Source: Zychaea mexicana (lineage: Eukaryota; Mucoromycota; Mucoromycetes; Mucorales; Lichtheimiaceae). Taken from it: a stretch of 64,000 nucleotides of DNA. Each line of letters opens with the position of its first letter. Within the stretch, counting starts at the first letter, position 1. The DNA lies in assembly GCF_025766255.1 (NCBI RefSeq), contig NW_026516793.1, positions 1-64,000 of the forward strand. Direction: 5' to 3'. The notes beneath the pieces are model-generated. The model was not told where the DNA came from. It worked only from the letters and a program-made list of their open reading frames with translations, and made no database searches. Positions 18,792 to 30,792 of the stretch are shown here, in pieces. Position numbers and translations under genes: made by a program.

Positions 18792-21071
18792 ATGTCAGTC
18801 GATACTATATCACTTACTGATGAAGACATTGATGCCGGCGGTGCCAGCACTGATTCCGAGTCTATTTCCGTATCTGTTAACCAATCGCAAGGCAAGGGAT
18901 CCAGTTGGGTACTTAAGTATAGCTTCAGTAAGCGCTATGATGACAAGGACGGTAAGCCGCGCATCCGTTGCCTGGTGGGAAATTGCACCAAAACTTTCGC
19001 TGCCGAGCAAAGCAATATGTCCGGATTAATCAAGCACTTAAACAAGGTCCATAGTATCACTAGGGAGTGCGGCCCCCACACTGGAAGCAAGCGTTCTGGT
19101 GCTCCCCTTGATTCCTTTGTCCAGACGAAGCGTGCCCGTGTATTCACACCCGAGCAATTTCTGAAGGCCTTCGTCAGGTTCATCGTAAAAAGCAAACTGC
19201 CATTTACCTTGGCTGAGAACAACGATTTGCAGGAACTTTTGGAGATTGCACAATCTGCATCTGCCACGGAAATGGTGCAGCTCCCAAGTACCGATACAAT
19301 TGCGAATAAGGTAAGTACTAGATACATTTTTTCCATGCACAATACAGATAAAAAATTATCCCATTTATTACCTTTAGACCAAAGAGGAGTACGGCCTGTA
19401 CAAAACAAAATTGCGCGCCGTGTTGGACAAGATTCCTGCAATTTCATGCACACTTGATGGTTGGACCAGCCCCTACAACGATGCTTTCCTTTCTGTTACT
19501 GGCCACTGAATTTCCCCATCGACTTGGACCATGGATGAAATCATCCTCGGATATGTACCACTGGAGGGGCCCCATTCAGCAGAAAATCTTGCCAATGCTT
19601 TTATCTGTGTCTTGAATGAGTTTGGCCCAGGCCCAAACTATTTACTATCACGACGGATAATGCTTCAAATATGAAGAAGATGGCTCAGATCGTTGAGCAG
19701 CACGCTGTTGACAATGGATGGTAAGTATCGAGAGTATAAATGCGAATTTGAAATATTTGGCAATATCGGTTCATAAGCTTATACAATTCCATCTGTATTA
19801 GGTCATTCCGTGCAGGCCAGCACCATATCCCATGCCTTGGCTATGTGCTGAACTTGGCGGTCCAAGACATCCTACGTTGGGGCCTAGGTCCAACGTTGCG
19901 CGACAATACTGGTGATAGTGATGCTGAGGACGAAAATGACGAAGTCGATGTCAATGCAACCTTCGAGGTAAACGCAGAACGCGCTTTAGAGGAGCAAGAG
20001 ATCGAAGCAATGAATGTGCTGGTCAAGCTACGAAAAGGAATCAAAAAGATTCGGTAAGTGATTACTATCATCAAATACGTATTCCCTACTCGATGGTATC
20101 ATTGGCACCATTTACTCATTATACCTTTGATTTTACATAGTTCTTTGCCTCAGCGCATGGAGCAGTTCATGCACCAACAAAACTCGGATTGCTCCACTCA
20201 GCTCACCCTCCATCTCGACGTGGCCACCCGCTGGACTTCAACGTATGACATGCTTGACCGTGTAGCCTTACTACGTGTACCATATAGCGTACTTTGCTCG
20301 AATAGTACCAATGATGAGTTATTACCGTTCAAGCTCACAACGGAAGAATGGAAGCATATCGACCAGCTGAAGGAAATTTTGGCGCCCTTCTATAAGTCGA
20401 GTAAAGCCTTATCCACCAGTACGAGCCACCCTACCATCAACACCGCGATTGTCTATTATAACAAGTTGATGGATACCTTAGAGGACGTTGTCAGCGATGG
20501 TTATCCACCAGAATTAAAACGTGCGGCCAGATGTGGCCTCGACAAGTTGCAAAGGTACTATTGCAAGGTAGACGATATAGATGTATATGCAGTTGCGACG
20601 GCATTGGATCCACAGATGAAGTTTTCTTAGTGGCGCCAAGCAGGGTGGGAAGACGAATACCAAGTTTTCAGCCAGCAGATGGTGCACGAGGCCTGGGCAG
20701 CATTCCCGAAAGGCGCTGCTATGAGGCCCGAAGTGAATGACGAGATGCAAAGCTTGTACAGCCTATATATGACATCCACGGCTGGTGACGAATTAGAGGA
20801 TTACTTGAACGAGCAATTAAGAAGACTGGTACCAAACCAGAAAGGATAAGAACCACTGGTCCTTTCATACTGTAAATTCCAGCCCCAGTGGCCAAACATG
20901 GCTGCAATGGCTGCAAAATATTTAGCGGTCCCAGTCACTTCTACACCATCGGAACGTTGCTTTTCCCAAACTCGACTTCTCCTGCTGTACACACGAAACC
21001 GCCTCCAACCGCACACCATCGAAATACTAATGCTTTTGGATTCGTGGTGCTCCTTCGACTTTCACGATTAA
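18792..21071 (+). pseudogene. hAT transposase, four exons, decayed
   Basis: The N-terminus carries a BED-like zinc finger (CLVGNCTKTF ... HLNKVH). GT-AG introns fit 19309-19378, 19721-19800 and about 20054-20140. The catalytic region includes SCTLDGWTSP, GYVPLEGPHSAENLA and FTITTDNASNMKK. The C-terminus has ATALDPQMKF and the hAT dimerisation block YLAVPVTSTPSERCFS. Damage: a TGA at the conserved Trp after SVTGH (near 19507), a frame change near 19630, a TAG after MKFS (near 20628) and a TAA after NQKG (near 20847). It would bind subterminal repeats and excise hAT elements. The ends at 17219 and 39158 are the best candidates for its own termini. Confidence 0.85.
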
Positions 21072-21556
21072 AACGTTTCCGTCTCTTCGTTCCTGTATCT
21101 CCTTTCCGTACCTCTTTCTGTACCTCTTTTCCCTAGTTCTTTTTCTTTTCCTGCTTCCTTTTTCTGCTTTTTTATTTATTTTCTCTTCTCTTCTTTACTA
21201 TTTTTCCCTCCCTTCTGCTTTTGCATGTTTTGTTAAGTTTTTAAATAAAGTACGGCTTGCAAATACACTACTTCTTGGTCTTTTCGGAATAACATTGTTT
21301 GTTACTTCCATTATAGCCTACTTTATAGGGACAAGTCGGTATCAAAAGGATTTCTAGAAATTTAAAGATATTTATATTAATGTAATATTTTTGAATTTTG
21401 TGTTAATAATTTTTTTACGTTAAAGTTTTTGTTATAATTAAAATATATAATATTCATATTTAAAGAGAATTAAAAACTTATACTTTATAATATAAATTGT
21501 TAACTATTTTTTTTTAATTTTAAATTTTAACTTTTAAATTTTAAAATTTTATAATA
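21072..21556. other. 3' flank of hAT gene, AT-rich
   Basis: A pyrimidine-rich tract, an AATAAA near 21243, then about 250 bp of extreme AT content. No gene seen. Confidence 0.4.
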
Positions 21557-21559
21557 TAA

Positions 21560-21720
21560 CTAGCAGTCCTTCCTCGCTTCGCTCGGATGAATGAGCCCCT
21601 CCGCTTCGCTCTGTGTCATTCAACGGAAACGCGTCGCAAGGGGGTTCCCCCCTTGACCCCCAAGTGGGGGCAAGCCCCCCAAACCCCCCTGTCAAGCGAG
21701 GTTGGATCAATGTTTTGGTA
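21560..21720 (-). mobile_element. Candidate Helitron 3' end
   Basis: A GC-rich block in AT-rich DNA. On the minus strand it ends ...GGACTGCTAG followed by T, the CTRR end and A/T insertion context of Helitrons. Hairpin-forming sequences lie just inside (GAATGA...TCATTC near 21587-21623, and a GGGGGTTCCCCCC palindrome near 21652). The minus-strand helicase fragment at 22050-22760 is in the right orientation for this to be its 3' end. No second end was identified. Confidence 0.5.
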
Positions 21721-21883
21721 TTAGATACTAATTGTCTGTTTTCAAAAACAAAAGCAAGATCATTGTGTAGTGCGAAGTAGTCTATCATAGAAAGTCGTCA
21801 AAGTTGGATACTTAACTATCTCCAGTTTAGAATGCAATGCGAAAAGAAGTGTTGACAAAGATGATGTAGTGATATTGATAAAA

Positions 21884-22026
21884 AGAGAATAGGCAATATA
21901 AAAAAAGAGAATAGGCGATGTAGAAAAAGAGAATAGGCGATGTAGAAAAAGAGAATAGGCGATGTAGAAAAAGAGAATAGGCGATGTAGAAAAAGAGAAT
22001 GGGCGATGTAAAAATAGAGTAGGTGA
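21884..22026. repeat. 22-bp tandem repeat, about six copies
   Basis: Unit approximately GAAAAAGAGAATAGGCGATGTA repeated head to tail with few changes. It lies between the helicase fragment and the candidate Helitron end. No coding role is evident. Confidence 0.85.
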
Positions 22027-22049
22027 CAAAAAGAATTATAGAAGAACTT

Positions 22050-22760
22050 CGTGAAAAACAACATTTCTTGTGCTTTGGCCTTGCTGACCCACGCTACGTG
22101 AGTTCTCAGGATCTAACATGATTCTGATGGATGAAGGGGTGCGGACGCGCGACATGGCTACATAGAGTAGACCATGCGTGAACGGAGGTTCAGGCAAGTA
22201 GAGGCCGACAGTGTTGAAAGTTTGACCCTATGCCTTATTGATGGTCATTGCAAATACCAGGTGAACAGGGAATTGTGTGCGTTTAAAAAAGAATGGGGGA
22301 ACGTGTTTGTGAAGGTGTGAGAGTTATGCAAGGGATCAAGACGATGTTACCGGCATGAGGTCTAGTGGCTATTTCAGCATCAAGTACATATCTTTGAAAA
22401 GAGCGTACAATCAGCCATGTCCCGTTGCAGAGACCACTTTGGGTGTGCAAGTTTCTCAAAAGCATAATTGGGCAACCGACTTTGAGTTTTAGCAAGTGTG
22501 GTGGGAGGTTGGATTGATTCATGGAACTGAGCAGCTCTGGTGGGTATGTGATTTGATCCTCTGGATCATCCACAGTATCTGCACTCGGGAATTCGTGGAT
22601 AGTGCCTGGGAAATGGTCGAGTATCAGATCGTTGATTGCTGAAATGTCGACATTTTTTGGAGTTAGAATGGAGCGACTGATGAGGTAATCGCGATCCACG
22701 TGTGGTGCGTCAAGGCTGCTGTAAATAGCTTCGATGAGCTCGTATCGAACGCGTAAAGAG
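22050..22760 (-). pseudogene. Helitron RepHel helicase, C-terminal fragment
   Basis: Translation gives the end of a PIF1-family helicase as found in Helitrons: RYELIEAIYSSLD, LKLKVGCPIMLLRNL, GLCNGTWLIV, then after a one-base slip in a T-run near 22284, FAMTINKA(stop)GQTFNTVG and HGLLYVAMSRVRTPSSIR. The stop is TAG at 22228-22230, at the Gln that is essentially invariant in this SF1 helicase motif (KxQGQT). The rolling-circle Rep domain and the front of the helicase are missing; the fragment gives way to AT-rich DNA near 22860. Confidence 0.8.
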
Positions 22761-22860
22761 ACTGTGAAGGAAAGAAAGGAGGAGGAGATTGAAAAGATTT
22801 CCTTTTTTGTGAGTTATAAATCGTAAAACTGAAGGATTTTAATAAATAGATTTTTAAAAC

Positions 22861-23842
22861 ATTATAAAAATTTAAATTCATGTTTATACATTTATTAAAG
22901 ATTTAAAACATAATTATATTCAACAAAATAATCAATAAAACTATCACAATAAGTTATAAATTAATTAATATATAAATTCATTAATTCTGATTTTATTAAT
23001 TCATAAAGAAATAATTTTAATTTCAAAACCAAAAAAGACATAGTCTCCCCTTATAATTATTTTTATTTTATGTAGCATATAGCGGCTAATTTGAACCATT
23101 ATAATTTTTTTTAATCTATAATTTTTATTAATCAAATAATTATATTATTAAAATAGTCACAATAGCAGTTGACTAAAATGACATTATTCTGATAAAAAAA
23201 TTATTACCAAGTAATAAATAATTATTAATTAATTTTAATTATTGACTATTTCATCTCTATAAATAAATGGAGCTTTATCAGTACACTATATTCGGTTATT
23301 TCTAAATAAGACATAATATGCATAATCTTCATAGTCCTTATTTACATATAAAATAGTTTGAATAATTTTTGAAAAAGCAATTATATTAGGAATTTAAAAT
23401 ATTTGATTTTCATTATTAAATTTTATTAATTAGCAGTTAATTTTATATAATAAGTTAGTAGAGAAATATTAACATTAATATAATAAAAATCACAATGATT
23501 TCTCATACCAATCTCTTTTATATATATAATATCATTTAAAATTTTCAATCTTATTATTTTTATTTTCAATATATCTTGCTAATAAATTTTTACCAATATA
23601 TTTTAAAATTTCATCATAAGTATTAAGTTTATGAAAATCAAAATCATAATCTATATTAAGAGCAAAGTTATTAGGATCCATTATTACCTTTTTTAATTTC
23701 TTTTTTTTTTTATATTTATAAATTATTCAAATTTTTATAATCAGTTATAATAGTTTTTGTATTAAAATTACTTTCTTTAATCCATATATTATCTTCATCA
23801 TCATAACCTAACCATTTAACATAAAATACAAACTTTCCTCTC
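22861..23842. other. Extremely AT-rich stretch
   Basis: No supported gene. Probably the 3' part of the Harbinger-like element to its right, or unrelated AT-rich filler. Confidence 0.35.
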
Positions 23843-25260
23843 TCATCTATCAAAATGATCTATTATTTTTTCTACTTCATATATATTTTCTTCATTTGCT
23901 TTTTCTTTGTCTTTATTTTTCTTTCTTTTTTTGGTTATTGTTTCTTCTCTATTTATAACTTCATCTTCTTCATATATCATATTTATATCTTTTATATTGA
24001 TATTTAAAAACTTTTCTTGTATATCTAACATTTCATTATATTCAGTATCAATTAACTATTTATTCTTAAAAATATAATTTAATTTTGTTTCTTTAGTTGG
24101 AAATTCAAAACTATCATTATACCATAATATATGATGTGGTTGAACTTCTATCTGATAATCATTTACCATTTTCTATATATTTTTTAATATACAACATACT
24201 CTTAATTGTAAATTATAATATTTCATATCAGATATTTGAATTGCTGCTCTATTATTATTAAAACGATCAAATTTAGATACTAAAACTGAAAAATGATTTT
24301 CTATTCCTGATCTAAATGACCCAAATTTTTTATTATAATCTAATTCTGTTACACTTCTATTTATATTTTGCTCTTTCCGTATAGGATACATAAAATTTCT
24401 ATTATTAAATGTATTACTACTATTATAATTATCAGCATAATCAATAAATTTTTCAATAAATAAATCATATCCTCAAAACCAATACAATCTGCTTCTGATA
24501 TCTTATTTTTATACAGCTTCATATTCAAAAACATTATACCATCATTTCCTATAGCACATTTTTCACTATCTGATACATATCTGATCATATTATTCATATC
24601 TGACATAATTTGTGTTCTAATTCCTTTTCCTTTTAATTTATATGAATATAATGTTTTGGATGATTCAGATGGATTATAATATTTAATTTTTGAATCATAT
24701 CCATCAAGAAATAATGTAACATTTTTAAATCCTTGTGGATTATTAACTTTTGCTGCTAAAATACGAATTTTAATATTTGAAAATAGTTCATCTAAATCTT
24801 TTTTTACAACTTTATTAATATTATTATAATTAGTAATCCAAAAACGTTTATATATATCATAAAAAGTAGAATATGGTATAAATTTATGCATATCATTTCC
24901 AGATTTACCTGATACAATATAGTATAATAAAATTAAACCCTTTTTAATTTCTTTATAAGGACCAGGATATTCTCTATTTCCATATAAAACATTTAAAAAG
25001 TAAAATATAGGAATGTAACCCAACTATTTTAAAAGAATATCTTTTATAATATCAATTTTATTATTTTTAGTTTTTTTAATTTCTGTTCTGTGATTGAATT
25101 TATTTTGTATATATGGACATTCTATATTTAAAAACATCTATTTGTTTTCTACCAACTTATAAACTTCTGATTGTAATTGTTCTTGAAAATTAGTAGTGTC
25201 CATTGTTTTGTTTGATCTTTTAACTCTAGTAGAGCAATCCAGGAAATCTGATAACCTTAG
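23843..25260 (-). pseudogene. Harbinger-like (DDE_4) transposase, AT-rich
   Basis: Read right to left: PFYFLN-type N-terminus, VTLFLDGYDSKIKYY (candidate first Asp), LKGKGIRTQIMSDMNNMI (candidate second Asp), MFLNMKLYKNK, then after a frame change near 24472 GYDLFIEKF, and KKFGSFRSGIENHFSVLVSK, which matches the R..IE..F..L pattern around the final Glu of PIF/Harbinger transposases. A Lys/Glu-rich tail continues to 23843. Composition is strikingly AT-rich compared with neighbouring elements. The family assignment rests on motif spacing only. A homologous fragment lies at 63200-63383. Confidence 0.5.
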
Positions 25261-25428
25261 ATTAATGTTAAATTTTGATAATAATAATTATATATATTTT
25301 GAGCACTACTCAATATAATAAATAAAAATTCAATTTTTAAGAAAAAAGTAAAATTAATAAAAAATATTATTTCAGCTAAAAAGGATTACTTCGACTATAA
25401 GAAATTTATAAAAAATATATAATATCAT

Positions 25429-25613
25429 TGTTATAGACTAGGGCCTTGTCTATAGGGAACGTTTATCCAGGTCAGTGAATGATTCAGTGGAAAAGAGGTT
25501 ACTTTTTATTTTCCCAACCCAGCCAGCCTTTATATACTACTGGGCCTAATAAGCTTTGTACAACCCAGGCCGGGGCCTAGGTTCCTTGACTAACTGCTAC
25601 CTAGTCGGTAACA
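25429..25613 (-). repeat. 3' LTR of the 25.4-32.6 kb gypsy element
   Basis: 185-bp direct repeat of 32373-32557; differences by eye are three transitions and one transversion. A polypurine tract lies immediately beside it at 25614-25626 (minus strand). Confidence 0.93.
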
Positions 25614-25984
25614 TTCTCCCCCTCTAATACTAGGGAGTATAATTTACAACGATCAATGAATACAGTAATATAATAATAATGGGAACAGGGAAGTGTATGA
25701 TGGGGTGGAGGTGATAGGGCTTACAGATTTTTAACTTTGGGGGTACTTGGGTGTCATGAGAAACATTGGGGGTACTTGGGTGCTATGAGGAAAATCATGG
25801 GGGTAGGAGAATAAACATGCATTAATATTGCGGGGGTGAAGGTATTAGCAGTGACCTAATGTGAAACACCGCTGTAAAATTTTTACAAACATTGAGCAGG
25901 GGTATACCATTTCCTTGCTTCTTTTTCCAGTTGCATATTTTATCTACTTCTAGTCCTTGCCTTCACTTATTTCCTTATCAACCA

Positions 25985-27145
25985 ATGTCCGTCTTTACTT
26001 CGCACCTTAGCACCACTACTCATACTGGTGGTCTTGCTCAACCTGCCTTTGCTCGAGACTGTATTGGATGCACTTGCATCACTAGTCATGTTACTAATTT
26101 GCATCCAGAGATTTTGTATGGCTTTGAACGTCCGGCCAATGTCTGTTAGCGCTGCTTTTGTTTGTCACGGATCTGCTTTAACTTTATGCCCGATGGTGGC
26201 TTGCAAGATATGGAACAGTCGCCACACTACTGTGATCAGTGCAGACTCTACAAGAGAGGTCACTGTGCTGATCAGCAGTACCTCCTAGGTAAGGATGTTC
26301 CCCGTAGTCATGTCTGGCTCCTAGGCCAGAACATCCTTGTTGGTCCTGAGCTGCAGGTGCCTTCTTGGTATTTGTCCCGGGTCTTCCAGTCTCGGCGCAA
26401 TCATGAGCCAATGGGTTTGGTCTGCTCCTTGGGCCAATTGCGTTCTGGTAGTGAGGTGAACCCTTCCTTGGCTCCTCCTAAGTTGCCACTTTTTGGTCCT
26501 ACTGGTGGTGTCCTAGATTTGGGTACCTTTGGTCCTGTTGTCTTTCAGGCTAGTCCTCCTGGTTCTGTTCGGTCTGGTGGTGGCTTAGTGGCTTCTAGTG
26601 ATAGCTCAGTGGCTTCTGGTGGTGGCTCAGTTGCAGTTCCTGGTGGCTTGCGTCGTTCTGGTCGTTTGGCTGGTGCTCGTGTTCGTCCTTTGGTAGAGAC
26701 TGATGATGAGGTTGAGTATGCTGAAGAGGTAGATGAGCTGGCTAGTGATGAAACTGACTACCAGCTCCGCCTTGGGTCCATGTCACCTCTTGAGGGCTCC
26801 TTGGGTGCACCTGAGGTTACTACCACAGGGCATACCCCTCCTACTCCCTTGGTGTCTCTGCCAAGCTCCCCTGGGTCTGCTCGTTCGGATTCTATGTCTC
26901 CTGTGACATCGCCTGCAGTGGACCATATGGAGCAATCACAAGACCCTAGGTCTCCTAGTGTTCACTAGCAACAGCAATAGCAAAATCCAGGTATCCCTCC
27001 CCCTCCACATCAGGTGGACCTCTTCCCTGGTTTATAGGATCAAGATCGTTTGGGTCGGCCCTTAGTGGTCCTGATGCTGCCACCTGGTATGCCGTATCGC
27101 CTGTCTTGGGTCGATGATGGTGTGGTTGATGTAGCTCCTTTGTGA
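25985..27145 (+). CDS. Opposite-strand ORF in gypsy element, Cys-rich, unknown
   Basis: Starting at the ATG at 25985, one frame runs to a TGA at 27143-27145 and contains four TAGs (26147, 26966, 26978, 27035) and no other stop. Two of the TAGs are in a CAA/CAG run (codons TAG CAA CAG CAA TAG CAA). The product would be about 386 residues: a Cys-rich N-terminal part (DCIGCTC, CFCLSRIC, HYCDQCRLYKRGHC) that looks metal-binding, then a Ser/Gly/Pro-rich middle and an acidic region. It overlaps the last ~100 bp of integrase on the other strand. I do not recognise it. Antisense ORFs between pol and the 3' LTR are known in some LTR elements; capture of a host gene is the alternative. Confidence 0.45.
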
Positions 27146-30100
27146 AGTCTATCTTTATAGTTTTGAATAAAAACTTGACAATTGTCCAAGTTCTTGAGTG
27201 GTTCCCATGTAGCATCATGAATTGGATAGCCTAACCATTTGACTAGATACTCGATGCGTCGTTTGTAAGTTTTCTTGTCAATGATAGCTTCAACTTCATA
27301 CTCGGGTTCGCCTTCAATAACTAAAGGTGGTGGTCGTGCCGGGGTCCGGTGGTCTTGACTTTGAGTGTACGGCTTGAGCGTTCGAACATGAAATACATTG
27401 TGTGCCTTGATATTTGTTAGGAGCTCGAGACGATAAGATACCTTGCCAATGCGTTCAGTAATCTTATAGGTACCTGCATACTTGGCTGCAAGCTTCTTCT
27501 TGGCTGATCGTGGGAAGTTATGTGGATTTAGGTATAGTTGATCCACAAGTACTTCTTATCCAACTTCGAATTCAACATCACGCCTATGTAGGTTGGCATA
27601 CTGCTCTTGCCTGGCTGCAGCAGCCTTGATATTGTCAGTTACGTGTTCACCGATCGTCTTGAGTCTTGACTCGAGGTACGCCACAGCTTCGTTACTTGAG
27701 TTAGATTCCAGGTAACTTGGGGTGAGGATATGACGACCTAAGTCACAGTAATATGGAGTCATCTTGATTGACGCTTGGTATGTATTGTTGTATGTATGCT
27801 CCACAACTGGTAGCTATACATCCCAATCCTATTGATCGAATGCAACATAATGGTGTAAAAGATCTTCAAGTATTCGGTTCACTCTTTCGGTTTGACCATC
27901 AGTTTCTGCATATCGCGCGGTTGCAAGTTTACGCTTGATCTGTAACTGTTCGAATAATGCCTTCCAAAACCTTGATGTAAACTTTGGGTCACAATCCGAT
28001 ACCACTTCCTTGGGGAACCCATGTTGACGATATATTTCTCGTAAAAATAGATGTGCTACATCTTCGGCTGTATCTGTTGTGTAACATGGTGCGAAGTGTG
28101 CTCTCTTGGAAAATCGATCGACAATCACCATGATGGCATCATACCCATTCTTGGTTACTGGTAACTAGGTTATGAAGTCCATTGATATTGATTCCCATCG
28201 ACCTTGGGCTGGTTCCAATGGCTGGATCAAACCTCCTGGCTTCTTGTTGGTACCCTTGTTCCTTTGACAGCTGTCACAAGCACCAATGTATTGACGAACC
28301 AACTTGGCGATGTTGGGCCAATAGAATTGGCGTTCAATCCTTTCAATAGTTGCATCTATTCCTCGGTAGCCTGCTGATGGTGCATTATGGGTATCATACA
28401 AAATGTCTTTCAGGATCTGTGGCATCCTTGGTACTACTAGTTGACGATGATCTTTTCCTTCAGGATGACGGTACAACCACTGGTCTACTAACGTGATGTT
28501 TGGTACATCGATGCCACAACAGAGCTTGTCCCAAAGATCCTTAGTGTACTCATCCTTGTCGTACTTGTCCTTGATCTCGGCTTCTATAGTATCTTGCTTT
28601 TGGACCCAGTAGACTTCTTGTAACTCCTTATTGGCATCTGGGTTCGACGGTTTTGATGGAGGACGCTTGCTCAAAGCATCGGCCCCATGATTCTTTTCTC
28701 GGGGGATATGATGGACATCCCAAGAGAAGGACATAAGTGTCTCTAACTAATGAATATGTCGTTTATTCAGATTGGTGTTGGTCTTGAGAGATGATAGTGC
28801 CCAGTTGTCTGTAAAAACAGTAAACTTCTGCATATCCAAATGATGACGCCATTTCAGTAAACAATGCTTGAGCACCAACATTTCTTGCTCATAAACGGAA
28901 TAGTTCAACTCGGCTGGGGTCATAGATCTTGATGTATAAGCTATAGGGTGCAGCTTCCCATCTTCTTGTTCTTGCGATAGATACCTCCAATTGCTACAGT
29001 TGATGATGCATCGGTATGGACAAAGAAATGTTTCGTTGGGTCCGGCAGTGCCAGCACTGGCGCAGAAACCAAACTTTGTTTCAGTGTATCAAAAGCATGT
29101 TGTTCTTTCTTGGTCCATTGCCATAGAGTATCCTTGCATAGCAACCGAGTCAGGGGGTGCACGATGCTTGAATAACCCTTGATGAACCGATTGTAGTAAT
29201 TCACCAAACCGAGGAAGCATTGGATATCCTTGATATTACAGAGTGGTGGCCAATCCACAACCGCTTGGACCTTGCTTGGGTCGGTATGTAAACCTTGTTC
29301 ATCAACGTAGTGTCCTAGGAATTCAAGCCGCTTGACACCAAACTCGCATTTTTCCAACTTGGCATATAGCTTGTGCTCACGTAAACGCTCCAAAACCATT
29401 TGCAGGTGTTCCTTGTGCTCTTGTTCGGACTTAGAATATACCAAAATGTCATCCAAGTAAATAATGACGCAGACATTTAAGAGGTCTCTAAAGATATCAT
29501 TCATCAAGCACATAAAGGTCGCGGGAGCCGAAGTCAATCCAAATGGTAGGACAGTATACTGATATAGTCCGTATCGGGTCATAAACGCCGTTTTATAAAT
29601 GTCCTTGGGGTCCACACGAATCTGGTGGTATCTGGAACGTAGGTCCAGTTTGCTGAATACCTTGGCACCTTGTAATTGGTCGAGCAGTTCTTCTGTGCGA
29701 GGTAGTAGGTAAACATCCTTGATCGTTGTTGAGTTCAATGCACGGTAGTCCGTAACCATTCGTAAGCTTCCATCCTTCTTGGCAACAAATAGTACCGGGG
29801 CGCCATAGGGTGACTTGCTTGGCTCGATCCATCCTTTGGCGATTAACTCGTCAAGTTGCTTCTTGAGTTCACCCAATTCGTGACTAGAGAGCCGGTAAAG
29901 CTTCTGTGCTGGGATCTTAGCATCAGGTTCCATTGGAATAGTATGATCAACGTGTCTTTGTGGTGGTAGTCCTGAGGGCAATTCCGCAGGGAACACATCA
30001 GCATATGAGTCAACTAGCTTGAGTAGAGCATTGGAGCTATGCATTTCAGCTCCTTGAGCTGCCTTCCTTATATCCATTCCTTCATCCTTGCAATCTGTCA

Positions 30101-30792
30101 GTATAAGTGCATATAGTTCGAGTTCGTTCCATCGGCATAAGCGGTTAAATTGTCGGCGCGAGATAAATTGTACTTCTGGGGTCACTTGATGGGGTCTAAT
30201 ATGTCCTTGAGCCAGGATCTCCTCCCCCGCCACAACAACCTTATGTGATTACCAATCAATCTGGGGTTCTTCATCGAAGTGCCATGGCTTGCCTAAGATA
30301 AGGTCGTGCTTAGAGCTCTTGATGCCAGTATAAGCCTGGATAGTCCGCAAGAACTTGGGCCTAGAGTGATCTTCAGGTCTGCAAAGTAGGTGGATGTTGC
30401 CTGAGATGCACTGCCAAATGTCATCGACCCAGTATCTGGTTTAAGCAAATCTTGGAGGCCATGCTTATTGATGAAGTCCAAGGAGACAAAATTGTGGGTA
30501 GCACCAGAATCAAGCAAAAAACAACAGGGATAAGATTGACAATGTCCGGTAATTCTTATTGTTTGATGGCGATGATCACTACTCTGTTGCTATTTGTGCC
30601 TTGTGCCGAATTGTCCTCGAGCCTTGTACAGTTGTTAGGACTCTTGTCAGGATCCTTGCCAGGGTTTATATCTTGTTTGTCAGCACGACCTGGCAGCGTG
30701 TTACATACTGACAAATTTAGTTTTTTGGGTGGAACATGGAGCGAAGATGGCACTCCTTCTTGATATGTTCCTTGGAGCCACAGTATTGGCAA
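27040..30792 (-). pseudogene. Pol: protease, RT, RNase H, integrase, chromodomain
   Basis: Order on the minus strand: protease CCFLLDSGATHNFVSLDF near 30500; RT with KLYRLSSHELGELKKQ, VTDYRALNSTT, FSKLDLRSRYHQI, LPFGLTSAPATF and VIIYLDDILVYSK near 29930-29430; RNase H with FFVHTDASSTVAIGG; H2C2 zinc site and CDSCQRNKG; integrase core with SMDFIT, IVDRFSKRAHF, VSDCDPKFTSRFW and TDGQTERVNR; then a chromodomain-like tail (YEVEAIIDKKTYKRRIEYL, VKWLGYPIHDATWEP). Frame changes occur near 30570, 30300 and 28990. In-frame stops are TAA at 30249 and 27556 and TAG at 28747, 28165, 27829 and 27814, all at plausible Gln codons. The frame terminates at a TGA (27040-27042). All catalytic residues are present. 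Confidence 0.85.
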
